Assembly: GCF_003206615.1 (NCBI RefSeq)
Contig: NZ_PZJW01000004.1
Location: 357,083 to 421,082, forward strand
DNA length: 64,000 bases
Direction of reading: 5' to 3'
Source: Salinicola acroporae
GTDB taxonomy: Bacteria > Pseudomonadota > Gammaproteobacteria > Pseudomonadales > Halomonadaceae
In this document: one piece after another, positions 35,572-44,917 of the stretch
Position numbering within the stretch: position 1 is the first letter of the stretch
Layout: every line of letters begins with the position of its first letter
Translations under genes and position numbers: made by a program
Notes under the pieces: model-generated
What the model saw: only the letters and a program-made list of their open reading frames with translations
Database searches by the model: none
What the model was told of the DNA's origin: nothing

Positions 35572-36012
35572 TCAGGGTGCTGGAGTGTCAGAGGAAACGG
35601 TGTCATCGGGGATGACGGCGATGACGTCGATCTCCATCAGCCACTGCGGCTGTCCCAGTGCCGAGACCACGAGCCCGGTGGAGATCGGATAGACACCCTT
35701 CAGCCATTTGCCGACCTCCTGGTAGACCGGTTCGCGGTAGCGTGGATCGATAAGGTAGGTGGTCGTCTTGACGATGTGCGAAAGGTCCGAGCCGGCCTCC
35801 TCCAGTAACTGCTTGACGTTCTTCATCGCCTGCTCTGCCTGGGCCCTAGGGTCGCCCAGGCCGACGAGGATGCCGTCGAAGTCGGTGCCGACCTGACCGC
35901 GAACGTAGATCGTATTGCCCGCCCGTACGGCCTGGCACAGGTCGTTGTCCAGCGACTGATTGGGATAAGTCTCTTTGGTGTTGAACATGCGAATGCGGGT
36001 ATGGGTGGGCAT
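35572..36012 (-). CDS. RidA-family protein lacking the catalytic arginine
   Basis: 146-residue trimeric Rid/YjgF-fold protein. RidA itself deaminates reactive enamines and imines using an Arg at position 105 of the E. coli protein. The matching place here, in YPISTGLVV, is Ser111, so it belongs with the Rid groups that lack that arginine. The rest of the fold is present (IYVRGQVGTD, AMKNVKQLLEEAG, MEIDVIAV). The ATG at 36010-36012 is chosen; an ATG 18 codons upstream lacks a ribosome site. It is the first gene of a six-gene operon, and DUF1028, a frequent Rid neighbour, is in the sister operon. Confidence 0.85.
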   Translation of the reverse strand: MPTHTRIRMFNTKETYPNQSLDNDLCQAVRAGNTIYVRGQVGTDFDGILVGLGDPRAQAEQAMKNVKQLLEEAGSDLSHIVKTTTYLIDPRYREPVYQEVGKWLKGVYPISTGLVVSALGQPQWLMEIDVIAVIPDDTVSSDTPAP

Positions 36013-36120
36013 GCCGGGCGACTCTCGAGGATCGGGATGGATCAAGCTTTGCATCCCGGCCGCCACGGCGAAACCAGCATTTACATAGGGTCATGCTTAG
36101 GAAAAGCCGAAGCGACCTTC

Positions 36121-36140
36121 CCCGGCGCGTGAACGCCGGG
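36121..36140 (-). terminator. hairpin after the phosphonate-type transporter operon
   Basis: A perfect 7-bp stem (36121-36127 with 36134-36140) and 6-base loop lie 16 bases past the last permease stop and ahead of the Rid operon. The T-rich side lies 5' on the minus strand, so it is not a textbook terminator, but it separates two same-strand operons. Confidence 0.4.
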
Positions 36141-36156
36141 AAAAGCAGGTCCCGGA

Positions 36157-36969
36157 TCAGATGACCTTCTTGCGCAGCCAGGCGGCCAACGCTTCGCCCA
36201 GGATGACCAGGGCGATGATCGCCAACAGGATGGTGGCGACGGTCTGCCACGCCAGCGTGTCGATGGCGCCCTGCAGGATCACGCCGATGCCGCCGGCGCC
36301 GACCAGGCCGAGTACGGTCGATTCGCGCAGGTTGATGTCCCAGCGCAGGATGCCGACCGCGAAGAATGTCGGCATGACCTGCGGCACGATCGCGTAGAGC
36401 ACCACCCTGGCCCGCGAGGCGCCGGTCGCTTCCAGCGCCTCCACCTGACGGCGGTCGATCTCCTCGATTGCCTCGCCCAGCAGCTTGCCGAGAAAGCCGA
36501 TCGACCGGAACATGATCGCGATGATCCCCGCCAGCACGCCGGGGCCGAAGATCGCCACGAACAGCAGGGCCCAGATCAGCGTATTGACCGACCGGCTCGA
36601 GACCAGGATGAAACGCCCCAGCCATAGCGTGAAGCGGTTGGGGGTCGTGTTCTGGGCCGCGATGTAGGCGATCGGCAGCGACAGGAAGACGGCCACGAAC
36701 GTGGCGATGGTGGCGATGTTGAGCGTCTCGACCAGTGCCCACAGGATCGCCTGCAGGTTGCTGACGTCCGGCGGCACCATGCGCCCGAACAGGTCGCCGA
36801 CCTGGGCCGGGGCGTCCCACACCCAGGGCCAGATGATGTCGATGCTCTCCACTGCCCACACCACCGCCGCCGCCACGACCAGCAGCGTCAGGAAGCGCTT
36901 CCAGCGCTCACGCGGGGTATAGCGCGCCCAACTGCGCTCGGCAACGCTTGGTGTCGTTGGCAGCGTCAT
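36157..36969 (-). CDS. phnE: phosphonate-type ABC transporter permease (second PhnE)
   Basis: 270-residue inner-membrane permease with about six hydrophobic segments. PhnE-family motifs include LPIAYIAAQNTTPN, RSVNTLIWALLFVAIFGPG, and the EAA-like EALEATGASRARVVLYAIVPQ near residues 174-194. GLVGAGGIGVILQGAID near the C-terminus is also typical. Its ATG overlaps the stop of the first PhnE by four bases. Together the two PhnE proteins probably form a heterodimer. Last gene of a phnD-phnC-phnE-phnE operon. Confidence 0.9.
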   Translation of the reverse strand: MTLPTTPSVAERSWARYTPRERWKRFLTLLVVAAAVVWAVESIDIIWPWVWDAPAQVGDLFGRMVPPDVSNLQAILWALVETLNIATIATFVAVFLSLPIAYIAAQNTTPNRFTLWLGRFILVSSRSVNTLIWALLFVAIFGPGVLAGIIAIMFRSIGFLGKLLGEAIEEIDRRQVEALEATGASRARVVLYAIVPQVMPTFFAVGILRWDINLRESTVLGLVGAGGIGVILQGAIDTLAWQTVATILLAIIALVILGEALAAWLRKKVI

Positions 36970-37784
36970 CCGATGTTCCTCCTGATCCGACCGCTGATCG
37001 CTTCGCTGACCAGAATCACGCCGATGATCACCAGCGTGATCGCCAGGGCGAAGTCGTAGTCGTAGCGGCCGAAAGCGTTCATCAGCGTCGAGCCGATGCC
37101 GCCGGCGCCGACGATGCCGACCACCGCCGATGCCCGCAGATTGCTGTCCAACTGATAGATGCCGAGGCCGATCTGGCGCGGCATGATCTGCGGCAGCACC
37201 GCGAACTGCAGCACGCTGATATAGCGGGTGCCGCTGGCGCGTAGCGCCTCCACCTGACCCCAGTCGATCTCCTCGATACGCTCGGCCAGCATCTTGGCGA
37301 CGAAACCGATCGAGTAGAGCGTCAGCGTCAGGATGCCGGCCACCGGACCGAATCCCACCGCCTTGACGAACAGGATCGCCACGATCACCGGATGGAAGCT
37401 GCGCGCCAGGATGATGATGGCCCGGCCGATCACGTAGATCGGCCGGGCGGCGATGTTGCGGGCCGCCATGAACGCGATGGGAATGCTCAGCGCGAGACCC
37501 AGCAGTGTCGCCAGAATGGCGATCTGCAGGCTTTCGAGGAAGCCGTCGATGAGCAGCTCATAGCGGTCGAAGTTAGGCGGGAAGGCGCCGGAGAAAATCC
37601 GCGCGGCGCGGGTCATGCCCTGGCTGATGCGGTCGAGATCGAACGGCAGGATCGAGATCGCCCAGATGGCGTAGATCACGACGCCCACGACCAGCCCCCA
37701 GCGCAGCATCGGGTTGGCGATGAACGGTGGCTTGCGCCAGTGTCGCCGTGACGACGGGACCGTCTGATCGGTACTCGAGCTCAT
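36966..37784 (-). CDS. phnE: phosphonate-type ABC transporter permease (first PhnE)
   Basis: 272-residue permease, homologous to its neighbour. Shared motifs are LSIPIAFMAARNIAARP, the EAA-like VEALRASGTRYISVLQFAVLPQ and GIVGAGGIGSTLMNA. It overlaps PhnC by four bases at its start and the second PhnE by four bases at its end, so the three are tightly coupled. Inner membrane. Phosphonate, phosphite or a phosphate ester are the usual cargoes; the window has no C-P lyase or other phosphonate catabolism gene to narrow this. Confidence 0.9.
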   Translation of the reverse strand: MSSSTDQTVPSSRRHWRKPPFIANPMLRWGLVVGVVIYAIWAISILPFDLDRISQGMTRAARIFSGAFPPNFDRYELLIDGFLESLQIAILATLLGLALSIPIAFMAARNIAARPIYVIGRAIIILARSFHPVIVAILFVKAVGFGPVAGILTLTLYSIGFVAKMLAERIEEIDWGQVEALRASGTRYISVLQFAVLPQIMPRQIGLGIYQLDSNLRASAVVGIVGAGGIGSTLMNAFGRYDYDFALAITLVIIGVILVSEAISGRIRRNIG

Positions 37785-38578
37785 GATGCCACCGCCGGGG
37801 ACTGGGCCGATGCGCGCTCGGCCTGCTGGCGTGACTCGCCGGGCGTGCCGCTGTAGACGGCATCCATCGCCTCCTGATCCAGGTCGGCGGGAACGCCGTC
37901 GAAGATCAGCTTGCCGAATCGCATGCCGACGATGCGCTGGGTGTATTCACGCGCTTCGGCCACGTTGTGGATGTTGATCAGTACCGGCAGCGACAGCTCC
38001 TGGGAGAGCGTCTGCAGCAGCTCCATGATCTGGCGCGAACTCACCGGATCCAGCGAGGCCGTGGGCTCGTCGGCGAGCAGAATTTCCGGTTGCTGCATCA
38101 ACGCCCGAACCACGCCGACACGCTGACGTTCGCCACCGGAGAGTGCATCGGCGCGTTTGTTGGCGTAATGCGCGATGCCGACGCGCTCCATCAGGTGGTA
38201 GGCGCGCTCGATGTCTTCCGCCGGGTACTTGCGCAGTGCCGCCCGCCAGTAGGGGATATAACCCAGCCTTCCGCACTGGACGTTCTCCATCACCGTCAGG
38301 CGATCCACCAGGTTGAAGCCCTGGAAGATCATCCCGATGCGCCGGCGCGCCTTGCGCAGCTCTTCACGCTTGAGATGCGTCAACTCCAGGCCGTTGAGCT
38401 CGATGCTGCCTTGCGTGGGCTCCACCAGCCGGTTGATGCAGCGCAGCAGGGTGCTCTTGCCGGCCCCCGAAGCGCCGATGATCGACACCACCGATTCACC
38501 GGGAACGTCGAGATCGAGCCCGCGCAGCACCGGCTCGCCATGGCCGTACCGTTTGATCAGATTCTGAATGCGCAGCAT
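37781..38578 (-). CDS. phnC: phosphonate-type ABC transporter ATPase
   Basis: 265-residue ATPase of the PhnC family. Walker A is GASGAGKST near residues 35-43. Then come RRIGMIFQGFNLVDRLTVMENV, the signature ALSGGERQRVGVVRAL and Walker B ILLADEPTASLD. The spacing and the RLTVMENV/LG stretch are typical of PhnC rather than phosphate PstB. It follows phnD after a 66-base gap containing a strong stem-loop and overlaps the first phnE by ATGA. Confidence 0.92.
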   Translation of the reverse strand: MLRIQNLIKRYGHGEPVLRGLDLDVPGESVVSIIGASGAGKSTLLRCINRLVEPTQGSIELNGLELTHLKREELRKARRRIGMIFQGFNLVDRLTVMENVQCGRLGYIPYWRAALRKYPAEDIERAYHLMERVGIAHYANKRADALSGGERQRVGVVRALMQQPEILLADEPTASLDPVSSRQIMELLQTLSQELSLPVLINIHNVAEAREYTQRIVGMRFGKLIFDGVPADLDQEAMDAVYSGTPGESRQQAERASAQSPAVAS

Positions 38579-38595
38579 GGGAGATCCTCTGCTGA

Positions 38596-38628
38596 CGGCG
38601 CCATCGGCCTTTGTGGCCGATGGCGCCG
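38596..38628 (-). other. 14-bp intercistronic stem-loop between phnD and phnC
   Basis: A perfect 14-bp stem (38596-38609 with 38615-38628) closes a 5-base loop, 17 bases past the phnD stop and 18 bases before phnC. No T tract follows on the minus strand. It fits an RNA-processing or partial-termination structure that keeps binding-protein output above that of the ATPase and permeases. Confidence 0.7.
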
Positions 38629-38644
38629 CCTGTGGTTCGGCGGA

Positions 38645-39655
38645 TTACTCGACGTTTTCCTGGGAGTAGACGACGCCGTTGGCATCCTGGATGTCGCGGA
38701 TGACTTCCCAGTCCTTCTGATAAGTGACCGGGACGAACCTGGTCACGCCGTCGAACTCCTCGCCCAGCTCGGTGCCTTTCATGTCGAAGCTGAAGAAGGC
38801 CTCCTTGATCTTGTCGATCAGCTCGGGCTTGAGGTTGTAGGCATAGGTATAGGAGGTAGTGGGGAAGCGCCTGGACTCGAACACGATCTTGACCTCTTCC
38901 GGGTCGTAGAGGCCCCGCTCGGCCATCCGATCGACCACCTCGGAGGCGACCGGCGCAGCGTCGTAGTCCCCCGCCACCACGCCCAGCATCGACTGGTCGT
39001 GGGAGCCCGAGTAGACCACTTCGTAGTCTTCGCCGGGGGTGATGCCCTGCTTCGGGAACAGGGCGCGCGGCGCCAGGTTGCCGGAGTTGGAGGTGGGAGA
39101 GGTGTGCGCGACGCGCTTGCCCTTGAGATCGCTCAGCTCGTCGATGCCGCTGTCCTTGCGGGTGTAGACCTGCAGGGTATAGCCGAACTCGCCATCGTCG
39201 CTGCCCATGATCGCGAACGGCACCGCGCCGGCGAGATTGACCGCGAACGGTGTCGGCCCGGTGGAGAAGCCCGCGACCTGAATGCGCCCGCTACGCATCG
39301 CTTCGATCTCGGCAGCGTTCGATTGCACCGCATAGAAACGAACGTCCTTGCCGGTGACATCCCGGAGGTGCTTGATGAACGGTTCCCAGATATCGGCGTA
39401 GATCGCCGGGTCCTCGACCGGGGTGTAGGCGAAGACCAGAGGATTGGGATCGAGATACTGGGATTCGTCGGTCGGTGCATCGGCGACCAGATCGCCGTCG
39501 GCGTCGCAGTACATGGGCGCCAGGTCCCCGCGTTGCGGGCACTCGTCGGCGGCCTGCGCCGAGAGAGCGAGGCCGCAGCCGAGTAGCAGCGTGGTCAGCA
39601 GGGAAAGCGGCAGGCGCAGCGAGGGGGATCTGGAGGATTCGAGGCGTCGTAGCAT
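38645..39655 (-). CDS. phnD: phosphate/phosphite/phosphonate-type periplasmic binding protein
   Basis: 336-residue periplasmic protein with a signal peptide (cleavage after AQA near residue 33). The mature N-terminus carries an extra block of about 35 residues before the first lobe, with two cysteines and a DADGDLVAD run resembling a calcium loop. The PhnD-like core starts LVFAYTPVEDPAIY. Motifs AVQSNAAEIEAMRSG, GFSTGPTPFAV and VAHTSPTSNSGNLAP mark the PhnD/PtxB/AioX-type family. The ATG at 39653-39655 has AGGAG seven bases ahead; an ATG 28 codons upstream is not needed. Ligand unproven. Confidence 0.88.
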   Translation of the reverse strand: MLRRLESSRSPSLRLPLSLLTTLLLGCGLALSAQAADECPQRGDLAPMYCDADGDLVADAPTDESQYLDPNPLVFAYTPVEDPAIYADIWEPFIKHLRDVTGKDVRFYAVQSNAAEIEAMRSGRIQVAGFSTGPTPFAVNLAGAVPFAIMGSDDGEFGYTLQVYTRKDSGIDELSDLKGKRVAHTSPTSNSGNLAPRALFPKQGITPGEDYEVVYSGSHDQSMLGVVAGDYDAAPVASEVVDRMAERGLYDPEEVKIVFESRRFPTTSYTYAYNLKPELIDKIKEAFFSFDMKGTELGEEFDGVTRFVPVTYQKDWEVIRDIQDANGVVYSQENVE

Positions 39656-39732
39656 GGCGGATCTCCTGGGACGGAGGTTGTTATAGGCGACACCGGCCTC
39701 GCGATTTATGGATCTCTTTGGAGACGCTTTCG

Positions 39733-39750
39733 GTGTCATGGTTTTGTCAC
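39733..39750 (+). promoter_or_regulatory. possible Pho box
   Basis: GTGTCAT-GGTT-TTGTCAC reads as two TGTCA repeats 11 bases apart, the spacing of a PhoB site. It lies 78 bases upstream of phnD, but the repeats run on the plus strand, opposite to phnD and toward the dksA paralogue. Confidence 0.4.
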
Positions 39751-39849
39751 AGTGTGCGCAAAATCCGGCGCAAAGCGCATACGACTTTCGCTAATGACTG
39801 CGTTTCATGTTCGTCTCCGAGCAGGAGAGAAGGGTATTGGTGTTTTAAG

Positions 39850-39864
39850 TGTTATGTTATAACA
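39850..39864. promoter_or_regulatory. Zur box ahead of the zinc-starvation genes
   Basis: TGTTAT-GTT-ATAACA is a 15-base inverted repeat with 6-base arms, nearly identical to the core of gammaproteobacterial Zur sites. It lies 32 bases before the start codon and overlaps a TAACAT sequence 17 bases after TTGGTG (39837), where RNA polymerase would bind. Confidence 0.75.
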
Positions 39865-39895
39865 TTAATTGCAAGATGCCCCGAAGGAGACCGCC

Positions 39896-40327
39896 ATGCC
39901 GTCAACGCTTATCGAGGAAGAGGGCCAACTGCTGGCAATGCCTGAGAACGCCTACATGAACGAGGCTCAGCTCGACTTCTTCAGACGGCGCCTGCTGGCG
40001 GAGCAGGCGAGGCTCGAAGTCGCGCTTGAAGAGACCCGCCGCACCATCGTCGACAGCCGCGGCATCGGCGACGAGGCCGACCTGGCCGCCAACGAGGAGA
40101 CGTTGCGTTTGCTGCTGCGCCAGGCCGACCGCGAAACCCGGCTGCTGCGCAAGGTTGCCGGTACCCTGAAGCGATTGGACGAGGACGACTATGGGTTCTG
40201 CGAAGAGACCGGTGCGCCGATCGGCCTGCGACGATTGTTGCTGAGACCCACCGCCACGCTCTGTCTCGAGGCCAAGCAGCGTCAGGAGCAGCGCGAGCAC
40301 CATTACGCCAAGCGGCACAGCGCCTGA
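39896..40327 (+). CDS. zinc-independent DksA paralogue (DksA2-type)
   Basis: 143-residue RNA-polymerase secondary-channel regulator of the DksA/TraR family. A coiled coil from about residue 22 to 95 has an acidic tip ([11 protein letters not shown]), and the C-terminal globular part reads [24 protein letters not shown]. Only Cys102 and Cys123 remain of the four zinc-finger cysteines; Thr and Ala replace the others, as in P. aeruginosa DksA2, which works without zinc. AGGAG precedes the ATG at 39896. With the Zur box upstream and a COG0523 GTPase downstream, it should replace zinc-finger DksA in zinc starvation. Confidence 0.88.
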   Translation: MPSTLIEEEGQLLAMPENAYMNEAQLDFFRRRLLAEQARLEVALEETRRTIVDSRGIGDEADLAANEETLRLLLRQADRETRLLRKVAGTLKRLDEDDYGFCEETGAPIGLRRLLLRPTATLCLEAKQRQEQREHHYAKRHSA

Positions 40328-40409
40328 CACGTCGTCTGTCGGCGACCCACAACATCGACGGCCCGACCGATACCGAGGCCGACCCGGACCGACCTTGCTG
40401 GAGGAATCC

Positions 40410-41609
<1,200 letters not shown>

Positions 41610-41656
41610 GCGATGCGCCCAGCCCCTCTCTGTGGTCTGGTCTCCACCAGAGTCTT

Positions 41657-41682
41657 CCCCGGCCCGACGGCCGGGGTTTTTT
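41657..41682 (+). terminator. intrinsic terminator of the zinc-starvation operon
   Basis: A perfect 8-bp stem CCCCGGCC/GGCCGGGG (41657-41664 with 41669-41676) with a 4-base loop is followed directly by six T, 47 bases past the stop. Confidence 0.92.
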
Positions 41683-41802
41683 GTGTTGATGACATCTATC
41701 CAAGTCGCCGAAAGGGCCGACGGAGAGTCAGCGACATTGCACTGCAATTATTAGCCAGCTACATTTTGTGCCATTCCCTTTCGCGACAGGAGCCGCGACC
41801 CG

Positions 41803-42903
41803 ATGGCATCTCCGCAACTCTTCTCCCCGCTGGCACTCGGCGGGCTGACCCTGCCCAACCGTATCGTGATCTCGCCGATGTGCCAGTACTCGGCCGACGG
41901 CGAGGGGAGCATGACCGATTGGCATACCATTCACCTGGGCCAGCTGGCGCTCTCCGGCGCCGGCCTGCTGATCATCGAAGCCTCGGCGGTGTCCGCGGCA
42001 GGGCGTATCACCCCGGGGGACGTGGGGCTCTACTCCGACGCCAACGAGCAGGCGATGGCGCGTACGCTCGCCTCGGTACGTGCTCACTCGCCGATGCCCA
42101 TCGGCATTCAGCTCGGCCACGCCGGGCGCAAGGCCTCCTGCCAGGCCCCCTGGGAGGGCGGTAAGCAGCTGGGGCTCGAAGATGGTGGCTGGGAGACCCT
42201 GGCGCCTTCTGCCATGCCCTATCAGGATGATCAGCGCCCGCCGCAGGCCATGACGCTCGACGATATCGACGCGCTCAAGGCGGATTTCGTCGCCGCGGCG
42301 AAGCGCGCGGCACGCCTGGGTTTCGATCTGATCGAGCTCCACGCGGCCCATGGCTATCTGCTGCACCAGTTCCTGTCGCCGCTCTCCAACCAGCGCGAGG
42401 ATGCCTACGGCGGCAGCCTGGAAAACCGCATGCGGCTGGTACTCGAGATCTTCGAGGCGGTGCGCGAGGTGTTCCCGGCAGACAAGCCCGTGGGCATTCG
42501 GATTTCCGGCAGCGATTGGGTCGAAGGCGGCTGGGACCTGGCGCAGAGCGTGGCCCTGGCCCAGGCGCTGGACGCCCGCGGCTGCAGCTTCATCGACTGC
42601 TCCGGCGGCGGGCTAGACCCGCGCCAGACGCTCGATGTCGGCCCCGGCTACCAGGTGCCGTTCGCCCGGCGCATGAAGCAGGAAGTCGCCATGCCGGTGA
42701 TCGCGGTCGGTCTGATCACCGAACCGGAGCAGGCCGAAGGGATCGTCTTCAGCGGTGACGCCGACGCCGTGGCGCTGGCCCGCGGGATGCTCTTCGATCC
42801 GCGCTGGCCGTGGCACGCCGCGGCCAAGCTGGGGGCCAGCGTGCACGCGCCCAAGCAGTATCTGCGCAGCCAGCCGCACACGTTGAAAGGGCTGTTCGGC
42901 TAA
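41803..42903 (+). CDS. old-yellow-enzyme family NADH:flavin oxidoreductase (XenA/YqjM class)
   Basis: 366-residue FMN ene-reductase. The class III (YqjM/XenA) residues are seen: Cys in ISPMCQYSA near residue 26, with Tyr two residues on, and the substrate-binding histidines in HAAHGYLLHQFLSP near 179-192. IAVGLITEPEQAE and LARGMLFDPRW form the phosphate-binding end. It reduces activated C=C bonds or nitro compounds with NAD(P)H. The gene is monocistronic, beginning about 120 bases after a terminator. GACAGGAG stands ahead of the ATG at 41803. Physiological substrate unknown. Confidence 0.92.
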   Translation: MASPQLFSPLALGGLTLPNRIVISPMCQYSADGEGSMTDWHTIHLGQLALSGAGLLIIEASAVSAAGRITPGDVGLYSDANEQAMARTLASVRAHSPMPIGIQLGHAGRKASCQAPWEGGKQLGLEDGGWETLAPSAMPYQDDQRPPQAMTLDDIDALKADFVAAAKRAARLGFDLIELHAAHGYLLHQFLSPLSNQREDAYGGSLENRMRLVLEIFEAVREVFPADKPVGIRISGSDWVEGGWDLAQSVALAQALDARGCSFIDCSGGGLDPRQTLDVGPGYQVPFARRMKQEVAMPVIAVGLITEPEQAEGIVFSGDADAVALARGMLFDPRWPWHAAAKLGASVHAPKQYLRSQPHTLKGLFG

Positions 42904-43003
42904 TGTTGCTCGACTAGGACCGTTCGAGAGCGGGGAGGCTCAAGCAGGACTGTGCAACTCGCGCGGTGACCGCCCCAAGCCCGAGAGGCCTGGTGACGCC
43001 TCC

Positions 43004-44917
43004 TCAGCGGTTGTCGTCCGCCCCCTGGGGCGCGCCTTCGCGCAGGTTGGTGATCGCCTCGCGGGCATCCTCCAGGCTGGTCGGGTCGTCGATGGTGGCG
43101 GGCACGTCGAAGGTCTCCCCGTCGGCGATCTGGCGCAGCGCGCGGCGCAGGATCTTGCCGGAGCGGGTCTTGGGCAGGCGATCCACGACCCGGACCTGCT
43201 TGAAGCTCGCCACCGGGCCGATCCGTTCCCGGACCAGGGCGACGAGCTCCCGTTCCAGCTTGGCGTCGTCGCCGTCGAAGCCATCCTTGGGGATCACCAG
43301 GCCCAGCGGCAGTTGCCCCTTCAGCGCATCCTGCGCCCCGATCACCGCGCATTCGGCCACCGCTGGATGCGAGCCGAGCACCTCTTCCATCTCGCCGGTG
43401 GAGAGCCGGTGGCCGGCGACATTGATCACGTCGTCGGTGCGCCCCATCACGAACAGGTAGCCGTCCTCGTCGAAATAGCCGCCATCGCCGGTGAGGTAGT
43501 AACCCGGATAGGTCGCCAGATAAGCCGAGTGCAGGCGCTCGGGGTCGCCCCAGATACCGGCGAGGCAGCCCGGCGGCAGCGGCTGCTTGATCACCACGCT
43601 ACCCTCGGTCAGTGCGCCCACCTCCTCGCCGTGGCGATCGAGGATTCGCACATCGTAGCCCGGCACCGGAAAGGTGGCGGAGCCGGCGCGGGTGGGCACC
43701 GGGTTGAGTCCTAGCGGATCGGCGGCGATCGCCCAGCCGGTCTCGGTTTGCCACCAGTGGTCGACGATGGGCACGTCGAGATGCGCCTTGAGCCAGTGGT
43801 AGGTGGGCGGGTCGAGGCGCTCCCCGGCCAGAAACAGCGAGCGCAGGCTGGAGAGATCGTAGCCCTCCTTCAACCGCGCCTCGGGGTCCTCCTTCTTGAT
43901 CGCGCGGAAGGCCGTCGGGGCGGTGAAGAAGCTCTTCACCCGATACTCATCGATCACTCGCCAGAAGGTGCCGGCATCCGGGGTGCGAACCGGCTTGCCC
44001 TCGTAGACCACGCTGCTGGCCCCGCGCAGCAGCGGGCCGTAGACGATATAGGAGTGGCCCACCACCCAGCCCACGTCGGAGGCGGAGAAGAACACCTCAC
44101 CCGGGGCGATGTCGTAGATCGTCTCCATCGAGTAGTGCAGCGCCACGGCGTAGCCGCCGGTATCGCGTACCACGCCTTTGGGTCGGCCGGTGGTGCCGGA
44201 GGTGTAGAGGATGTAGAGCGGGTCGGTGGCCTTGACCGGGACACAGTCGACGGGCTCGGCCGTGGCCATCAGTGTCTTCCACTCGGCCTCGCCCGGACCG
44301 AGCTCGGCACGGCAGGCGTCGCGCTGCAGATAGACGCAGTGAGCGACCGGATGCGCGCTACGCGACAGCGCCTCGCGCACGATCGGCTGGTAGGGCACCA
44401 CGCGGCCGGGTTCGAGCCCGCAGGAGGCTGCCACCACCACCCTGGGCTTGGCGTCCTCGACCCGCGCTGCCAGCTCGCGGGCGGCGAAACCGCCGAACAC
44501 CACCGAGTGGATGGCGCCGAGACGCGCGCAGGCGAGCATCGCGATCAACGCCTCCGGCACCATCGGCATGTAGATCACCACGCGCTCGCCATGGCTCACG
44601 CCCAGCTCGCGCAGGGCGCCGGCGCAGCGGGCAGTAGCGTCACGCAGCTCACGATAGGTGTAGCGCCGCTGCTGGCCGCTGAGCGGTGAATCCCAGTAGA
44701 GTGCGATGCGTTCGCCGTGCCCCTGCTCGACATGGTAGTCGAGGGCGGCATGACACAGGTTGAGCTCGCCATCGCCGAACCACCGGGCGTGTCCGTTTGC
44801 GTCGTAGGCGAGCGCCCGGGTCGGCGGGGTGAACCAGGGCAGGCGCCGGGCCTGGCGCATCCAGAAGGCTTCCGGGTCGTCGAGCGAGGCTCGGTACTCG
44901 TCCTGATAACGGCTCAT
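43004..44917 (-). CDS. prpE: propionate-CoA ligase (acetyl-CoA synthetase family)
   Basis: 637-residue AMP-forming acyl-CoA synthetase. The nucleotide loop is YILYTSGTTGRPKGV near residues 241-255, the adenylate motif WWQTETGW near 390-397 and the hinge region GRTDDVINVAGHRLSTGE near 503-520. The acetylatable lysine is in PKTRSGKILRR near 595. FFSASDVGWVVGHSYIVYGPL and the length fit PrpE better than Acs. The ATG at 44915-44917 gives the family N-terminus MSRYQDEYRASL; a further ATG 18 codons upstream is not needed. No prpB, C or D gene lies next to it, although an MmgE/PrpD protein lies about 7 kb away. Confidence 0.9.
   Translation of the reverse strand: MSRYQDEYRASLDDPEAFWMRQARRLPWFTPPTRALAYDANGHARWFGDGELNLCHAALDYHVEQGHGERIALYWDSPLSGQQRRYTYRELRDATARCAGALRELGVSHGERVVIYMPMVPEALIAMLACARLGAIHSVVFGGFAARELAARVEDAKPRVVVAASCGLEPGRVVPYQPIVREALSRSAHPVAHCVYLQRDACRAELGPGEAEWKTLMATAEPVDCVPVKATDPLYILYTSGTTGRPKGVVRDTGGYAVALHYSMETIYDIAPGEVFFSASDVGWVVGHSYIVYGPLLRGASSVVYEGKPVRTPDAGTFWRVIDEYRVKSFFTAPTAFRAIKKEDPEARLKEGYDLSSLRSLFLAGERLDPPTYHWLKAHLDVPIVDHWWQTETGWAIAADPLGLNPVPTRAGSATFPVPGYDVRILDRHGEEVGALTEGSVVIKQPLPPGCLAGIWGDPERLHSAYLATYPGYYLTGDGGYFDEDGYLFVMGRTDDVINVAGHRLSTGEMEEVLGSHPAVAECAVIGAQDALKGQLPLGLVIPKDGFDGDDAKLERELVALVRERIGPVASFKQVRVVDRLPKTRSGKILRRALRQIADGETFDVPATIDDPTSLEDAREAITNLREGAPQGADDNR

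Noticed and set aside
37967-39586. 539-codon open frame on the plus strand antisense to phnC and phnD
   Set aside because: It mirrors two well-supported genes and its composition (His/Arg/Gly-rich, no known motif) is that of a high-GC shadow frame.
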